In this document: positions 11,601 to 22,954 of the stretch, in pieces
Layout: the number at the start of each line of letters is the position of its first letter
How positions within the stretch are numbered: position 1 is the stretch's first letter
Source: Edaphochlamys debaryana
Taxonomy: Eukaryota > Chlorophyta > Chlorophyceae > Chlamydomonadales
DNA length: 64,000 bases
Reading direction: 5' to 3'
Assembly (NCBI GenBank): GCA_016858145.1
Contig: JAEHOE010000178.1
Coordinates: 143,918 to 207,917 of the forward strand
Notes under the pieces: model-generated
Databases searched by the model: none
What the model was told of the DNA's origin: nothing
What the model saw: the letters and a program-made list of their open reading frames with translations, nothing else
Made by a program: the position numbers and the translations under genes

Positions 11601-12739
11601 TGGGGGGGCTGGCGGAGCTGCTGGGGGGAGCGGGAGAGTGCGCGGGAGCAGGCAAGCAAGGTGAGGACGTGCAACCCCAGGTCTACCCTCGTCATAGCCC
11701 TCACGCTGCATACACCCACCAGGCGCCAGGCCTTGCTTCCAGGTACCCAGCGCTATCACCACTGCCCTCACACGCCCCTTCGTTTCTCCCCGTCCTCATT
11801 CTGACTAACCTGACAGGCGCGGCCAAGAAGCCGCCCCCGGCCCACGGCGCGGACGAGGGCCCCTCCCCGCTGTGGGCGCTGATGGCTAAGCCGGGCGGCG
11901 CCGACCGCTTCAAGCAGATCTTCATGGCTGCGTGGAAGAAGGCGCAGAAGTACGGAGTGACCGTCATGCAGGCGCACTACCAGCGGGGGCGCAGCAGCAG
12001 CGACGGAATGGGCTACTACGGAGGGAGGTGGGTGGCTGGGGGCTGGGGGGGGCCAGGGGGGGGGAAGCGGCTATGGAGTGTGTTGTGCTCTTGTGAATCG
12101 GAGTCTTCTCTCCGGGAGCTTGCTTGGTCCACTGCGCTTGGGCCCGGTGCTCACCTCACTGACCTTCCCCCTCTCGTTTGGCCCTTGCAGCGGCTACTAC
12201 GTGTCGTACTTCCTGTGGTACAACAGCACGTACCCGTACAACTACGACTGGGTAGGTGCACACGCGACCGTGCGACTCAGGTGCCGGTGGGCGGTGGCTT
12301 AACCTCGCTAACGCAAGTACGCAACCGACTCACCAAACCCATTCCCCTTTTGCGCTCTCCCACTGCAGATGCTATCCACCAACCCCGCAGTCTTCAGCGG
12401 AGGCCTCGCGGGTGAGAGGAAGGGGTCCGTAGGCTCGGAAGTCAAGACAGGCAAGGAAGCGTCACAGCAATCCCTACTCCCGGCAGGCTACGCAGCCCTC
12501 ACACTTAATGTCACTGCCCCTCCCCTGGCCCCACCCGCCCCTTAGTGACGTATCACCCTGTGCCTAGCAGCGCTACGGGCGTGGACGCGGCGCCAGCCAA
12601 GTGCGGGGTGGTGGCATCGGGCGGGGGCGGCTGCGGCGGCTGCGCGGGAATCGCCGGCGGAGGAGGAGGCTGCGGCGGTGCTGGGGGCTGCGGCGGTGGT
12701 GGGGGCTGTGGCGGAGGCGGCTGCGGGGGTGGCGGCTAA
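8634..12739 (+). CDS. GRDP-like protein (DUF1399, Gly/Cys-rich tail)
   Basis: Fifteen exons: 8634-8820, 8915-9035, 9215-9302, 9435-9584, 9734-9825, 10017-10249, 10350-10465, 10607-10681, 10874-11013, 11167-11227, 11381-11660, 11817-12027, 12191-12251, 12369-12411, 12546-12739. All splice phases agree and the total is 683 codons plus stop. Two DUF1399-type repeats are visible: LPPMDVAWAW (residues ~95-105) and DIALLWHTH (~233-241, with LSERYAAAC after it). A low-complexity acidic/Ala linker follows (~430-500), then YYVSYFLWYNSTYPYNYDW (~586-604), and a tail of Gly-Cys repeats (GGGGCGGCAG). This order matches plant glycine-rich domain proteins (GRDP1/2), implicated in stress and developmental signalling. 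The molecular activity is unknown. Signs of decay: none. Confidence 0.85.
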
Positions 12740-13506
12740 GTCAGTCGGTGTCCGCATGGCAAGCACTGTGGCGAGCTGACGAGCATTGCCGCGGAGATGA
12801 CGTGCTGTGGTGTCGTACTGGGGACAAGCAACTGGGGGCTGGTGAGACGTGAGAGGGGGAACGCACCGCGGCGCGGGGCCGGGGGCTGGGGGTTCACGAG
12901 CATGGCCGCCGTGGGGCACCGTGACCGTGCACTGACTGTGTGGTGTACAGGGGCAAGCGGTGAGGGCAATGCTGTACATCAAGATTGCGGCTTGTATCCA
13001 GGGAAACGTGTGAGGTGTGCGTAGACTGCATTGCCACGCGGCCCACGGCTGCGGGCCAGAAAGAGGGGGAGTGCAGTTGGCGTTTCCCAAGGTGTGGCCC
13101 CATCTGTACAAGTATTCGAGGTCGATGCGTCATAGGGGTGTTGGGCGCAGCCCTTTCCTGGCACAGTGTCACAGTGGTAAGGCCGTATTAAGGCCGTATG
13201 CCTTGCACTCGGCGGTGGGATGGGGGCGGCGGGCATAGCCCCCGCGTAGCGGTGGGATGGGGGCGCGTCTTGGATGTAGTCATGTAGACGGCGGGATCGT
13301 GCATGGCTCGCGTTCATTAATGTTCTCTTTACAGCAAAGGAGTGCATTCTCTCTCACACAACGCACGTCACACGCTGCTGCGAGCTACTGCTGTGTTTTG
13401 GCGCGCAACCATCGGCATAGGATCTTTGCCGGAGAGCAGCATCAGCCGGCTCCAGAAGAGTGCCCTTGGACCTTAGAGCAACCGAGACCTTGCTTAAGGC
13501 GCTACG
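12740..13506. other. 3' flank of GRDP-like gene and 5' flank of F-box-like gene
   Basis: No coding stretch recognised. A short duplicated motif (ggtgggatgggggcg) appears near 13211 and 13250, and aaggccgtat is doubled near 13181-13200. Confidence 0.4.
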
Positions 13507-15790
13507 ATGGCCGAACAGACATTGTCGCTGACGGATGTTCTCTTCAGAATTGAGCTCTTTGCGCTGGACGGCTTCCTCGACATTTTGTCCGACGACGGCG
13601 ACATCGGCTCGCTCCGCCTCGCATGTCGGGCGCTACGCGACCTGGTGGACAGCAGCGTCGAAATCCCCAATTTCCTGGAGGTCCAGCTGCGCGAGGATGG
13701 CGCGGTCATGGAACCGGCTCCTCCGCTGGCCTCGCTGTCACGCTGGGGTAACCCAGGTTACTTCGGGCTCATGCTACGACTGCCCGCTCAAGCCCCAGCG
13801 GGCGTCGACGCGCTCATGCCGGCGGCATTTGCTGACCTGCCGATGGAGACGCGACGCCGGATCACCTCCGTGGCTATCGAGCGCTCCGAGCAGGGCGAGC
13901 CCCCTCACCCGGCTGTCTCCGGCGCTGCGGTGGGCGCAATGGCGGTCTCCCTGCCGTGCCTGCGAGTGGAGTCCTGGCGCCGCGGGGGAGGCCTACGCAG
14001 GTGGGATTAGAGCGGCTTCCAGCTGCTAGGAGGGCGGGAGGGTTTGGGGTGGGTGGAGGGTGAGGCCCGTGTCCTTGTTCCCCGCAGCAGCTCTCGCCGA
14101 CCCACATGGCGACCTCAACGTTTCCCGCTCCCGGCCTCCCCCTCTTTCGTCCGACCCACACCCCCAGCCCTGGCTGCCCTGGGTACGCTGGAGGAGCTGG
14201 AGCTGCCCTGCGTCCACAGCCTGACCGGCGTGGAGGCGATGGCGGGCAGCCTGGAGTGCTTGTCAATCAAGGGCGCTCTCTCGTTTGGGCGGCTGGTGGA
14301 CGATCCGGCTCCCCTCGCCCAGCTCACGCGGCTGGAGGTGCTGCTGCTGCCCGGCGTCTCGCTGTACAACGAAGAGCGCCTGCAGCTTAACGACCAGCTT
14401 GGACTTGCTGCCGCTGCTGCCTCCCTCGCTGAGGAATGTGACGCTGGGGTCCGGGAGGGTCACGTTGGGTGTGGCCGAGAAGTGCCTCACCTCAGTCATG
14501 GTTGAGGGCGGACCCGTGCGGACGAAGGAGTTCGTGGCCCTCTACGAGCTGCTGCCGTGCCTGGGGCCGGATGCACGGCTGCAGCACCTCAGCGTGGAGG
14601 GGCTGTGGCGCTCCTGGTTTAACGAGGGAAACATGGACCCGGTACGGGAGCTGTTTCACCGCAGCAATACCACCTGCGTGGAGCGGCTGTACGTGGACCC
14701 GCGGCTAAGCCCAGAGGTCGTGTGCGACATTCTGGCAGCCTGCCGGAGCGTCCAGACAATCATCGTCCAGGACTCGAGCAGCGACGCCTGTGAGGAGTCG
14801 GCCGTGGTCTGGGATCCGCGTGCCAGCAGGTTCGACTTTGTCCTGGCCCTGCAGTGTCAGCCGTCATCGTCCGACCAAGACGTTCCGCGCGTCATCCCAA
14901 CGCCAGAGCGGATCCTCCAGGCGGCGGCGCGGTCGGCGATGCAGGCGGCCCGGGACCACCTGCCGAGGCCCGAGGAGCGCCTCGGGGAGCGGGGGAGCAC
15001 GGAGGGCGGGGTCGCTGCTGGCGGGCGAGAGGCGGCGGCGGTGGCAGGCGAGGGGCCTCGGCCCGTGCTGCTCGTGAAGGGCCCCGCCGCTGCCGCTGCG
15101 CTGCTGGTGCCCACGCACGAGCGCCTCAGGGCTTGGGCCGGGAAGCTGGAGTCCAGGGCGCTGTCGGAGCTAGCTGCGTCGGGTGCCCTTCCGGAGGGCG
15201 CCGAGGCAGCTGCCTACCATGGGCTGACTCCCCGTGGCGAGTCCCGTTCCAGGCCAACAAGCTGGTCGTCGGCGTCCTCCCCCTGCCGTTCGCCGAGGCT
15301 GTGCTTGTCGAGTGCAGCTCGCGGAGCGGCGGCGAGGGGGTGGCGGTGGCGGCGGCGGTGTCGAACGAGTGGGCGGGCAGCAAAACGTTGCGGTTCGTGT
15401 TTCCGGACATCCACATCTTTTTGTGGGGCTTGGCCTCAACCACCCTCACGGTAGGTCAAGGGGCATGGCGCGCGTCCAGAAGCTCAGACGACAGGCCGTG
15501 AGTGGGCCGTGGTTGCATGGCCTTGCCCTTCCTCGGGGTATTGTGCACCTCAGTCTACCTGCTTGATACGTGCCTCACGCTGCCCGCCTCCTTGCTGCCC
15601 GTCCCCGCTCCGCCGCAGGGGTTGGAGGAGCTGTGGGAGGACACCGCGGGCGAGGGAGGCCCAGCCTGGAGGAGCGGGTGGAGACCCTGCTCGGGACTGT
15701 GCGCATGCTCACGAGCCTGGCATCCTGCAATCTGTCGCACATAGGTGTGTGGGGCCCGGGCTTGGGTGCTCCCAGTGCTCCTCGGTAACG
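13507..15790 (+). pseudogene. F-box/LRR-like gene with several frameshifts
   Basis: Exon 1 (13507-14000) starts MAEQTLSLTDV and contains an F-box-like helix set (FLDILSDDGDIGSLRLACRA). Exon 2 carries LRR segments (LGTLEELELP, LTRLEVLLLPG). The frame then moves: near 14390 from RLQLNDQL to LDLLPLLPPSLRNVTL, near 15230 to FQANKLVVGVLPLPFAEAV, and near 15665 to SLEERVETLLGTVRML. No introns explain these moves. Compared with the copy at 1-1139, 29 bases are missing before the first donor. That breaks the original phase, although an alternative acceptor ending at 14087 restores an open frame by keeping intron sequence. The family supplies substrate receptors of SCF ubiquitin ligases. I call this a decayed copy; clustered sequencing errors are the alternative. 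Confidence 0.6.
13966..14355 (+). repeat. Second copy of the 390-bp near-identical block
   Basis: Partner of 497-886, ungapped, about 99% identical by eye, spanning the end of exon 1, the intron and the first LRR segment of exon 2. Confidence 0.85.
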
Positions 15791-17140
15791 GCATGGCCCC
15801 AATGACGGCGTTCAGGCATTACCCTGCAGACGCAAGGGCGCTTTCAGGCCTGACTGCACCCCGCCTCGCCGCTGCCTGCTCTTACGCCCGGTCCCTCCCT
15901 TCAGGCTACTGAGAGCTTATGAGCCTGACCAAACCCGCCCCACCGCCTGCGGAGACGCGAGCGGCCGCGGACCAGGGAGGCACCGCCTTGCTGTGTGCCT
16001 GCGCTCGACCAGGCGGGATCTCGCTCAGCAGCCGGGAGCAAGTCGGCGTGTGCATGGTCTTGCGCTGGCGGATGCCGGTCGGGGGCATGCAGACCAGCCA
16101 CCAGCTGGCTCACGGTACATGGGGGCCTCCCGCATTAGGGCGCGAAGGCATAGCATTCGATTGGCTTGGGAGTGGCCGGGCCAGCCGGGCAGTTGGGGAC
16201 AAGGGTACCGATGAGGGATGCAAGTTCTGTGCGGCTTTGGGGTTGACGCCACCTAGGGTGACGCTGCGTTGGGGCGGGGTCAGAGATTGAGTGCGGCCAG
16301 GCGTGTGGATGGCGATGGGAGCGGCTGGGCTAGCCAGGCAGTTGAAGGCAAGGGTACCGATACGGGGTGCGTTACTTTCGCGGCTTTGGGGCTGACGCCA
16401 CGTGGGGTGGCGCTGCTTATGTGCGGCGTCCGAGTTACAGCGGCGGCCGGGCGAGGCGGGGAAGATCCGGTCCGGAGGGGGTTAGTCGGATCAGCGTTGG
16501 GTTTCTTTGTGTTAGCATCAGATCTTGGCTACCGCCCGCCAGCGCTTGAAGGGGCATGCAGGGGTGCTGACTGTGCAGAGCTGGCGCCGTGTACCGGTAT
16601 CGAGTGGGGCGTAGTCGTTTTGCTTTGAGCTGTGGGCCGGGGTCTCACTGGATGCAGCCAACCCGTTCAGGTTGTGGTCGTGCCCCTGGTGGATGCGCGG
16701 GCCATCAGGGCACCGCTAGTGGGGAAGTTGCAGCGGTCCCGACCATTTGGGGCGCTTTGATGAGGTGAAGGCAGGGCAGGTGGGTTTGTGGCGCTATGCC
16801 GAAGGCCCTGAGGTGATGTGGGCCGGGGGCATGGGGCGGGGACGGTTGGGGATCAATGTACCACATGCGAGACCTTCAAGGCCAGGCGCCGTAAGGACAT
16901 GTTACAATTTTACCACTGCGCTGACCCCCCCCCGCCCCCCCGCAAAATTCGCTTGCTGCAACTGGGCCCGATGTCGAGCGCGGGTTGGCTGGGGGTTGGC
17001 AGCTCCGGCACGGGCCCAAACCCTGCCAGACAGCACCGCTCGCTGCGGTCTTGCGCGCTAGCTTTGAAATCGACAAAGCGCAGCTTACACTGCATAGCAA
17101 GACCATATGTGCTAAGAACGCAACCGCAGAGCACGCTGCC
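15791..17140. other. Intergenic, with a diverged tandem duplication
   Basis: About 115 bases at 16166-16280 recur, diverged, at 16315-16430; both contain aagggtaccgat, a ggctttgggg...gacgccac core and a GGGGTG/GGGGCG end. It lies upstream of the first RING-CH gene and could be a duplicated regulatory stretch. No exons were recognised here. Confidence 0.5.
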
Positions 17141-18566
17141 ATGCTTCCAAAGCAGGAGTACTCGGCGTTGCCCATATCTGCGGACGCCGCAGACCAGGAT
17201 AAGCAGGCAGACATGCTCAGGAGCAGTGCTGCGGCGGTGGGGCAGTCTAGCTCTGCAGCGGACGACGATGAGGAGCTCAACCCGCCTGCGTGCCGCATCT
17301 GCCTGGACAGCGCGGTTAGCAGCGACAATCCGCTCATTAGCCCTTGCCGCTGCACTGGCTCGACGGGATACGTGCACCGAGAGTGCCTCAAGCGATGGCG
17401 AGAAATGAAGCACGGAACAGCAGCTCACTACCGCTGCGAAATCTGCCACTTCACGTGAGGCCTGGGTCTCTTCGGGACGGGGAAGGGTGCGCACCCTGGG
17501 TTTAAGGTCAACCTCTGGCAGCAGGGTGCCCCAGCCCCAGTCGGGCCCCACCGGGTTTCACTGCCCCGAACACTCTGTTGGGACTCCAGGCCCCCACCGT
17601 ACGCTTTCAGTGCGCTTGCCCATGGGCCCTGCTTGGGGCCTCAAAGGTCCCAGCCGTAGCGGCACCGGCCTGGAACGCGCTGCGATGCTGTGGAAGCCTT
17701 ACCCATGCGGACGGGAGGCACTGTCGAGGGGGGCGTGAAGTCTTGGCTCTCCGGGACCCCCAGCCTAGCCCACTTGCTCCCCCCCCACACACACACACTC
17801 CTGTACCTGACGGCCCGTAAAATGTCACTACGCAGCTCTCTCCTACGCCCCCACCCCACGTGCACGACCCACCTTCCGCTCCTCCTCACCTCACCGCCCG
17901 CCCCTCCCACCCTCTACCACCCCCGCTACCCGCAGCTACCAGTTCCGGCGGCTCTGGTACGCCGCCGTGCTGCGGCACCCGCTCACCTCCTTCCTCATCT
18001 TCGCCACCCTGCTGTCGACCTTCGCCTTCGTGGCGGGCTTCATCCCGCTGCTGGAGGCGCTGGGCGTGCCACGTCACCCGATCACGCACATGCTCAACGG
18101 CTTAGTCATCCTGGGCCTCATCGGGTTCATCTTCCTCATGGGCAGCATCTGCGCTGGGGGTTCGTCCTCGGCCCTGGCGGACTGCGGCAGCTGCGGCGGC
18201 TGCTACCTAGGAGACTGCGGCGCCTGCGCCGCCGGCGGCGGCGAGGCGTGCGCGGCCATGATGCTGTTCGTACTGGTGGCGGCGGCGGTGGCGGGCATGG
18301 TTTACGTATCGACCATCATGTTCGGCGCCTTCTACCATTACGTAAGGAGCCAGGTCAGCATGGTCGAAACCATGGTGGAGAACGTGGGCGGCTCGCCCGG
18401 CGGCCGGGCGGCCAAGGCCCGGAAGACCTCTGCTGCCGGGGCGGCGGCGGAAGCGGGCGGAAGCGGCGGGGGAAGCGGCGGCGGCGGCTCCGGCTCGGGC
18501 GGCCCCAGCTCCAGCTCTGAGGCGGCGCCTCTGATGCGGGCTCCGGACAAGGAGTCCATGGTGTGA
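17141..18566 (+). CDS. Membrane RING-CH (MARCH-type) E3 ubiquitin ligase, copy 1
   Basis: Two exons, 17141-17454 and 17936-18566, joined in phase; 314 aa. A RING-CH (C4HC3) finger spans residues ~51-102: CRIC, CRC, HREC and CEIC supply the metal ligands. Exon 2 starts YQFRRLWYAAVLRHPLTSF and gives three hydrophobic helices (LIFATLLSTFAFVAGF, GLVILGLIGFIFLMG, MMLFVLVAAAVAGMVYV). A Cys/Gly-rich loop (DCGSCGGCYLGDCGAC) lies between helices 2 and 3, and a Gly/Ser-rich tail follows. RING-CH proteins of this layout transfer ubiquitin to membrane proteins. The start is the first ATG in frame (17141); the frame is open further upstream without an ATG. A tandem paralogue lies 2.8 kb downstream. Confidence 0.85.
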
Positions 18567-19999
18567 GGGCGGGGCCCATGGCGCCTCGGCCATTGGATAA
18601 CGGGGCGGCAGCAGGGGTAGCGGCGGCTGGACGGGAGCCGTGGGCCTGCGTGGGCCTGCGCCCGGCCTTCAGGGGGTGGGCACGTGGCCACACAGCGTGT
18701 GGCTGAGTCTGAGGCGCGTGGAGCGGAAACTGCGGGCCGTGGGAGAGGCGCCGAGGGCTGCGAGGCCGTCGACCCGGGTGATGGGTTTCGGGCCCGTGGC
18801 GGGCACGGCCCTGCGCGACTCGGTCGCCCACGCAGCCTGTGCGGCGTGCGTAGGGTCGCATATGGGTTGCGGCTGGTGGGGGCCTATGCTGGCTGTGAAC
18901 GGTCGGCATGGGTGGGTGGACGGTTCGGGCAACGACAGGTTGACGGCTGGTACAGCTTTGAGGACGTGGAGCCCAGAGCACATGGGCTGAGCATGAAGGA
19001 TCTGCGGGATGCAGGAAGTTGCATGGCATGGATGCGGTAGGCGCGGATCTGTCACGGAGGGGCGGCGTTACGGGCCAGGTTGAGAGCCTGCCTTCCCTGG
19101 GCCGCCAGTGAGGTGTGGAGCCCTGTTCTGAATTGCTTACAGCGTAGCCGTAGCTTATGCACAGTGACTGTTGTTCCGCTTTGGATCGCATGATACATTT
19201 AAGGTTGAGGAGCTTCCCGTATTGAGGTAGGATCAGGCTGTCAGCCTGTATCACAGGTAGCAGGAATGGGCTTTTGTCAGCTGTGGGGCTTGTCGCGCCC
19301 GGGGCCAGGGAGCTCTCGTGTGCTGCACGTCATCTACTTGTGGTATGCAGAAAAGGGTGGAATTGAGTGGTGATGACTGGGGCCGTTCAAGGAGTGCAAG
19401 GTAGATATCTGAGGAGCCGTCGTGCAAAGCCTAGCAGCTCGCCGAAGGCTGGCGTCCAGGGCTGTGCAGCAGGCGGCTGAGGTAGCGGACCGCGAGTATG
19501 CCTGGACAGCAGGGTGGCAATGATTGCCTGCACAGTAGGGCTGATAGCATGGGCCGAGGTCCTTGCGTTCTCTACCAGTTACCGGTATGTCACCCTCCTC
19601 CTTCGGCCCTGGCGGTTGCCTGATGGTGTCGGGGCCCCCGGCGGCGTCCTGTCGGGCGTGCGCGAGGGAAGGTTGCGGGGCCGGGAGCGTGACGGCTCGA
19701 GTTAGAACTCGACGACGTGTCGAGTTTACGGCCGGCGGGCCGCTTGTGCGGCGGGCATGTTGTCGTCGGCATTGTCCAGCGCGTCGAGCGCTGAGAGCGC
19801 GTGATGATGGGGAACCTGTCCGTTCAACCCCCCGCGTCCCAGCGTGCACGGCACAACGGGCAGCTCACGCAACTTTGCCGCGCGCCTCAAGCCGCGCGTA
19901 CACCTCCTCTGACACACAGGTCAAAGCCAATAAGCAGTACCCACATTACGGGGGGGGTTATAGCTGTTGACGTGGCGTCTCAGCGACTGATTGACAGTG
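18567..19999. other. Spacer between the two RING-CH genes
   Basis: No gene recognised. The first part is probably the 3' UTR of copy 1 and the last part the promoter/5' UTR of copy 2. An 8-base palindrome TACCGGTA is at 19580-19587. Confidence 0.4.
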
Positions 20000-21075
20000 A
20001 TGTCGTCGCTGGCGCCCCACCAGGCGGACGGACAACACCGCGACCGCGGCAGCGACCTTGAGCGACCGTCCAGAAGCGTGCCGCTGCCTTCGCAATACAC
20101 GGCGCAGTTCTTTAAAGCCCTGTATGAAGAGGGACCTCGCGCCTACGCGCCCTTACCAGGCGCTTCTAACGCCGATGTTGCCAACGATCCCAAAGCAGTG
20201 CACGGCAAGGCGGACAGCGCCCTGCTCTCGCTGGGGTGGCCGATGCCGATGCCGTTGGGTTTGCCGCTGCGAGCGAGTGCGCCGCTCCCAGGCCGGACCA
20301 CGGCTGGAGCGACTGCGTACCCGGTGTTCGCGGGAGTAGCTCCTTTGCGCGACGACGGGCCCGCTTGCCGGATCTGCCTGGACAGCGAGGTGACAGCTGA
20401 GAACCCGCTCATCAGTCCCTGCGTTTGCAAGGGGACAGCGGGCTTCGTGCACCGGGCATGCCTCCACAAGTGGCGCAAGGAGAAGGACGGGACCCCCTCC
20501 TTCTACCGCTGCGAGGTCTGCCACTTCAGGTGAGTGGGCCAAGCAGCAGGGAGCTAGTGGCGGAGCAGGAACACCTCTGCTCAAGAACAGGAGACAGCCC
20601 CCGGGCCCTGCTGAACCCTGCTGAACCCTGCCCTCATCCTCCCACCCTCGCCCCCCCGACCGCTCCCCGCAGCTACCAGTTCCGCCGGCTCTGGCACGCC
20701 GCCGTGCTGCGGCACCCGCTCACCTCCTTCCTTATCTTCCTCTGCCTGCTCCTGGGCGCCGCCGGCCTGGCGGGCTTTGCCCCGCTGCTGGAGGCGTTCG
20801 GCGCGCCCGTGGACATGGTTGGCCCGGTCGCAACGCACCTGCTCAACGGCCTCGTCGTCATGGGCCTCATCGGCTTCCTCTGCCTCCTGATCGGCATGTG
20901 CATGGGGGCCGAGAGCGCCACCTGCCCGACCTGCGGCGGTGGCGGCTGCAGCGGTGGCGGCTGCTGCGGCGGCGCTAACTGCAGCGGCGGCGGCGATGGC
21001 TGTGCGATCATCGTTCCATGTATCCTCGCGGTGCTGGCGCTGGTGGGGCTGCTGTACGTTATGACTGTCATGTAG
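20000..21075 (+). CDS. Membrane RING-CH E3 ligase, copy 2, truncated by an in-frame stop
   Basis: Exons 20000-20529 and 20673-21075. The intron sits at exactly the same place as in copy 1, before YQFRRLWHAAVLRHPLTSF. The RING-CH finger (CRIC, CVC, HRAC, CEVC) is at residues ~123-174. Three hydrophobic helices follow, with a Cys/Gly loop (TCPTCGGGGCSGGGCC) between helices 2 and 3. A TAG at 21073-21075 ends the protein at 310 aa, where copy 1 has Phe (MTVM-stop-GFFYKFI against TIMFGAFYHYV). The same frame then stays open and similar to copy 1 (VRSQV/IRSRV, MVENVG) to a TGA at 21442-21444. So about 122 residues are lost, unless the stop is read through or removed by an improbably short 30-base intron (21072-21101). 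The N-terminal region is not similar to that of copy 1. Confidence 0.75.
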
Positions 21076-21444
21076 GGGTTCTTCTACAAGTTCATCCGCA
21101 GCCGGGTGCAGGAATGGGGGCAGATGGTGGAGAACGTGGGCAACGCGCCGTTGCAGCGCACGCCCCGGCCGCCCCGGCCGACCGTGCCAGTGGCAGTGCA
21201 GAGCGGCGGGGCGCGGCCGGCATGGCAGGCACCGCCGCCGGCAGTGGTTGCGGCGTGCGGCGTGAGCGGGCCAGCGCCGCCTGCGGGGCTGGCGGCGCCG
21301 GCGGGGCCTGTGGTGGCGCCGGCGGCGCTGGCGGTGCAGGCAGGGCCAACGGCGCCCGCCGCGCTGGCGGCGCCTGTGGAGCTGGCGGTGCAGGGCAGGC
21401 CGAATCGCACATGGATGTCGCCGGCGGCGGCGTACATGGTGTGA

Positions 21445-22954
21445 GTGTGCTGGCCTGGGCCTGCGTCCAGGGTCCTGGTTGGGCCGCAGTCGGGGCGGTG
21501 CAGGCCCAACAGCAGGTCGTCAGCTGCTGCTGAGTTTACCCAGAGCTTCATGTGTAAAAGAGGCATCGTTGACATGCCAGGTTCCCAGGGCTTCATGCAT
21601 TGTTACATCTTTGCTGCATCCCTTCACTGTTGCTCTGTTTGAGTTTGAGAGGTCTGGACAAGCCATCCGCTTGTTCAACCTGTGGACCAAGGTAGGAAGC
21701 GGCTTCCCATATGGATGTACGGTAGAGGCACACTGGAGGCCTTGCGGTGGTTGCCTGACAGGTCATGGCTGCTTGGTTCCACTGTTTATAGACGCATTCA
21801 TACATATCGTATTATGAGGATATATTGGCTGAGGAATTTCTGAGGTTTTGACATGGGGCGGTGGGCGGACGGCCCCAGGGCCTACGCCGGGGTGTCGGAG
21901 CGCAGGCTGACCGTGGCTGACGGAGTGGAGGCTTGGTAGTGAGTGCTCAAGTGGCACGACGCGAAGTGTGTATGAGACCGGACCGGTGGCGGTAGGCCGG
22001 CGGCATCACTGGCCTAAGGGGCGACACAGTGTATCGGCGAGGACTAAGGGGTGGTCGATAGGGCGTTGGGGTGCAGGCGACGCCGCCACACAACGTGTGG
22101 ATTTTGCTTAAGAGGCTGCGTGGGGCCTCGCGTGGGGCCAGTGGGCAACGCCGCTGCGGTTGTAAGAAGAGCTGTTTGTGAAGCAGCGAGGGCAGCGCAG
22201 TGAGGTGGCCAGTAGGGCCTGTGGCGGGCTCAGAAGCAAGGCTCCAGGCTCCAACTGCGTGGACCCTGCCCTCAACCCCTTCGCTCCGCGGGTTGCCATT
22301 ATTGCCAAGGCGACCCGTCTGGCCCCGTCCAGCCCGGTCAAGCCCAGGAGGGTCAAGCGGGCGCTGCACAGGAGGGCACAGGCGCTGCCCACCCTGGCAC
22401 GGCCTGTCCCTGGCGACAGCTGCCGCATGCCGTGTAGAGCGCTCTGTCGCCGGCGGGCTCAAAGCCAGCCCCGATACGCCCCAGGTCCTCCCTGCGCAGT
22501 GTGCAGCCAAGCCCTCTCGGTAGCGGGAGGCACCTTGCCTTGGCTTTTGCCTGGTCACAGGCTCGGGGGGGGCGAGGCTCTCTTGGCGGCGCTGCCCGTG
22601 CGTGGGTATGGCGAGGGAGCGAGGGGTTGGCGGGAAGAGTGTTGAGGGCCCACGGGTCCGCTGCCACCCATTCGCGGGCGCCGTACTATCGACGAGCCTT
22701 GACGCCCCTGTCTCGCCTGTTGTGCACAAGTGTGCTATTGGATACGGAAATCGAAACGAGCCACATAACACACGCTCGCCGACTGTACGTGTCGAACGAC
22801 TGGTCCGCCTTCGGAGCTGTGCTCAGAAGCTTTGGCCGCCTACAATCACGCGTTTGGGCCCTGACCGCCCCCTGCATACGCTCGAGAGATACCCTTTCAC
22901 TTCTGTCACTCGCCGGTTCCTTATCTACGAGTGGCTCAGCGTTGAGCGGGCGGA
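21445..22954. other. Intergenic / 5' flank of the patatin gene
   Basis: No exon recognised. 21540-21850 is comparatively AT-rich. The open frames around 22180-22770 on both strands lack family resemblance and splice support. Confidence 0.4.
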
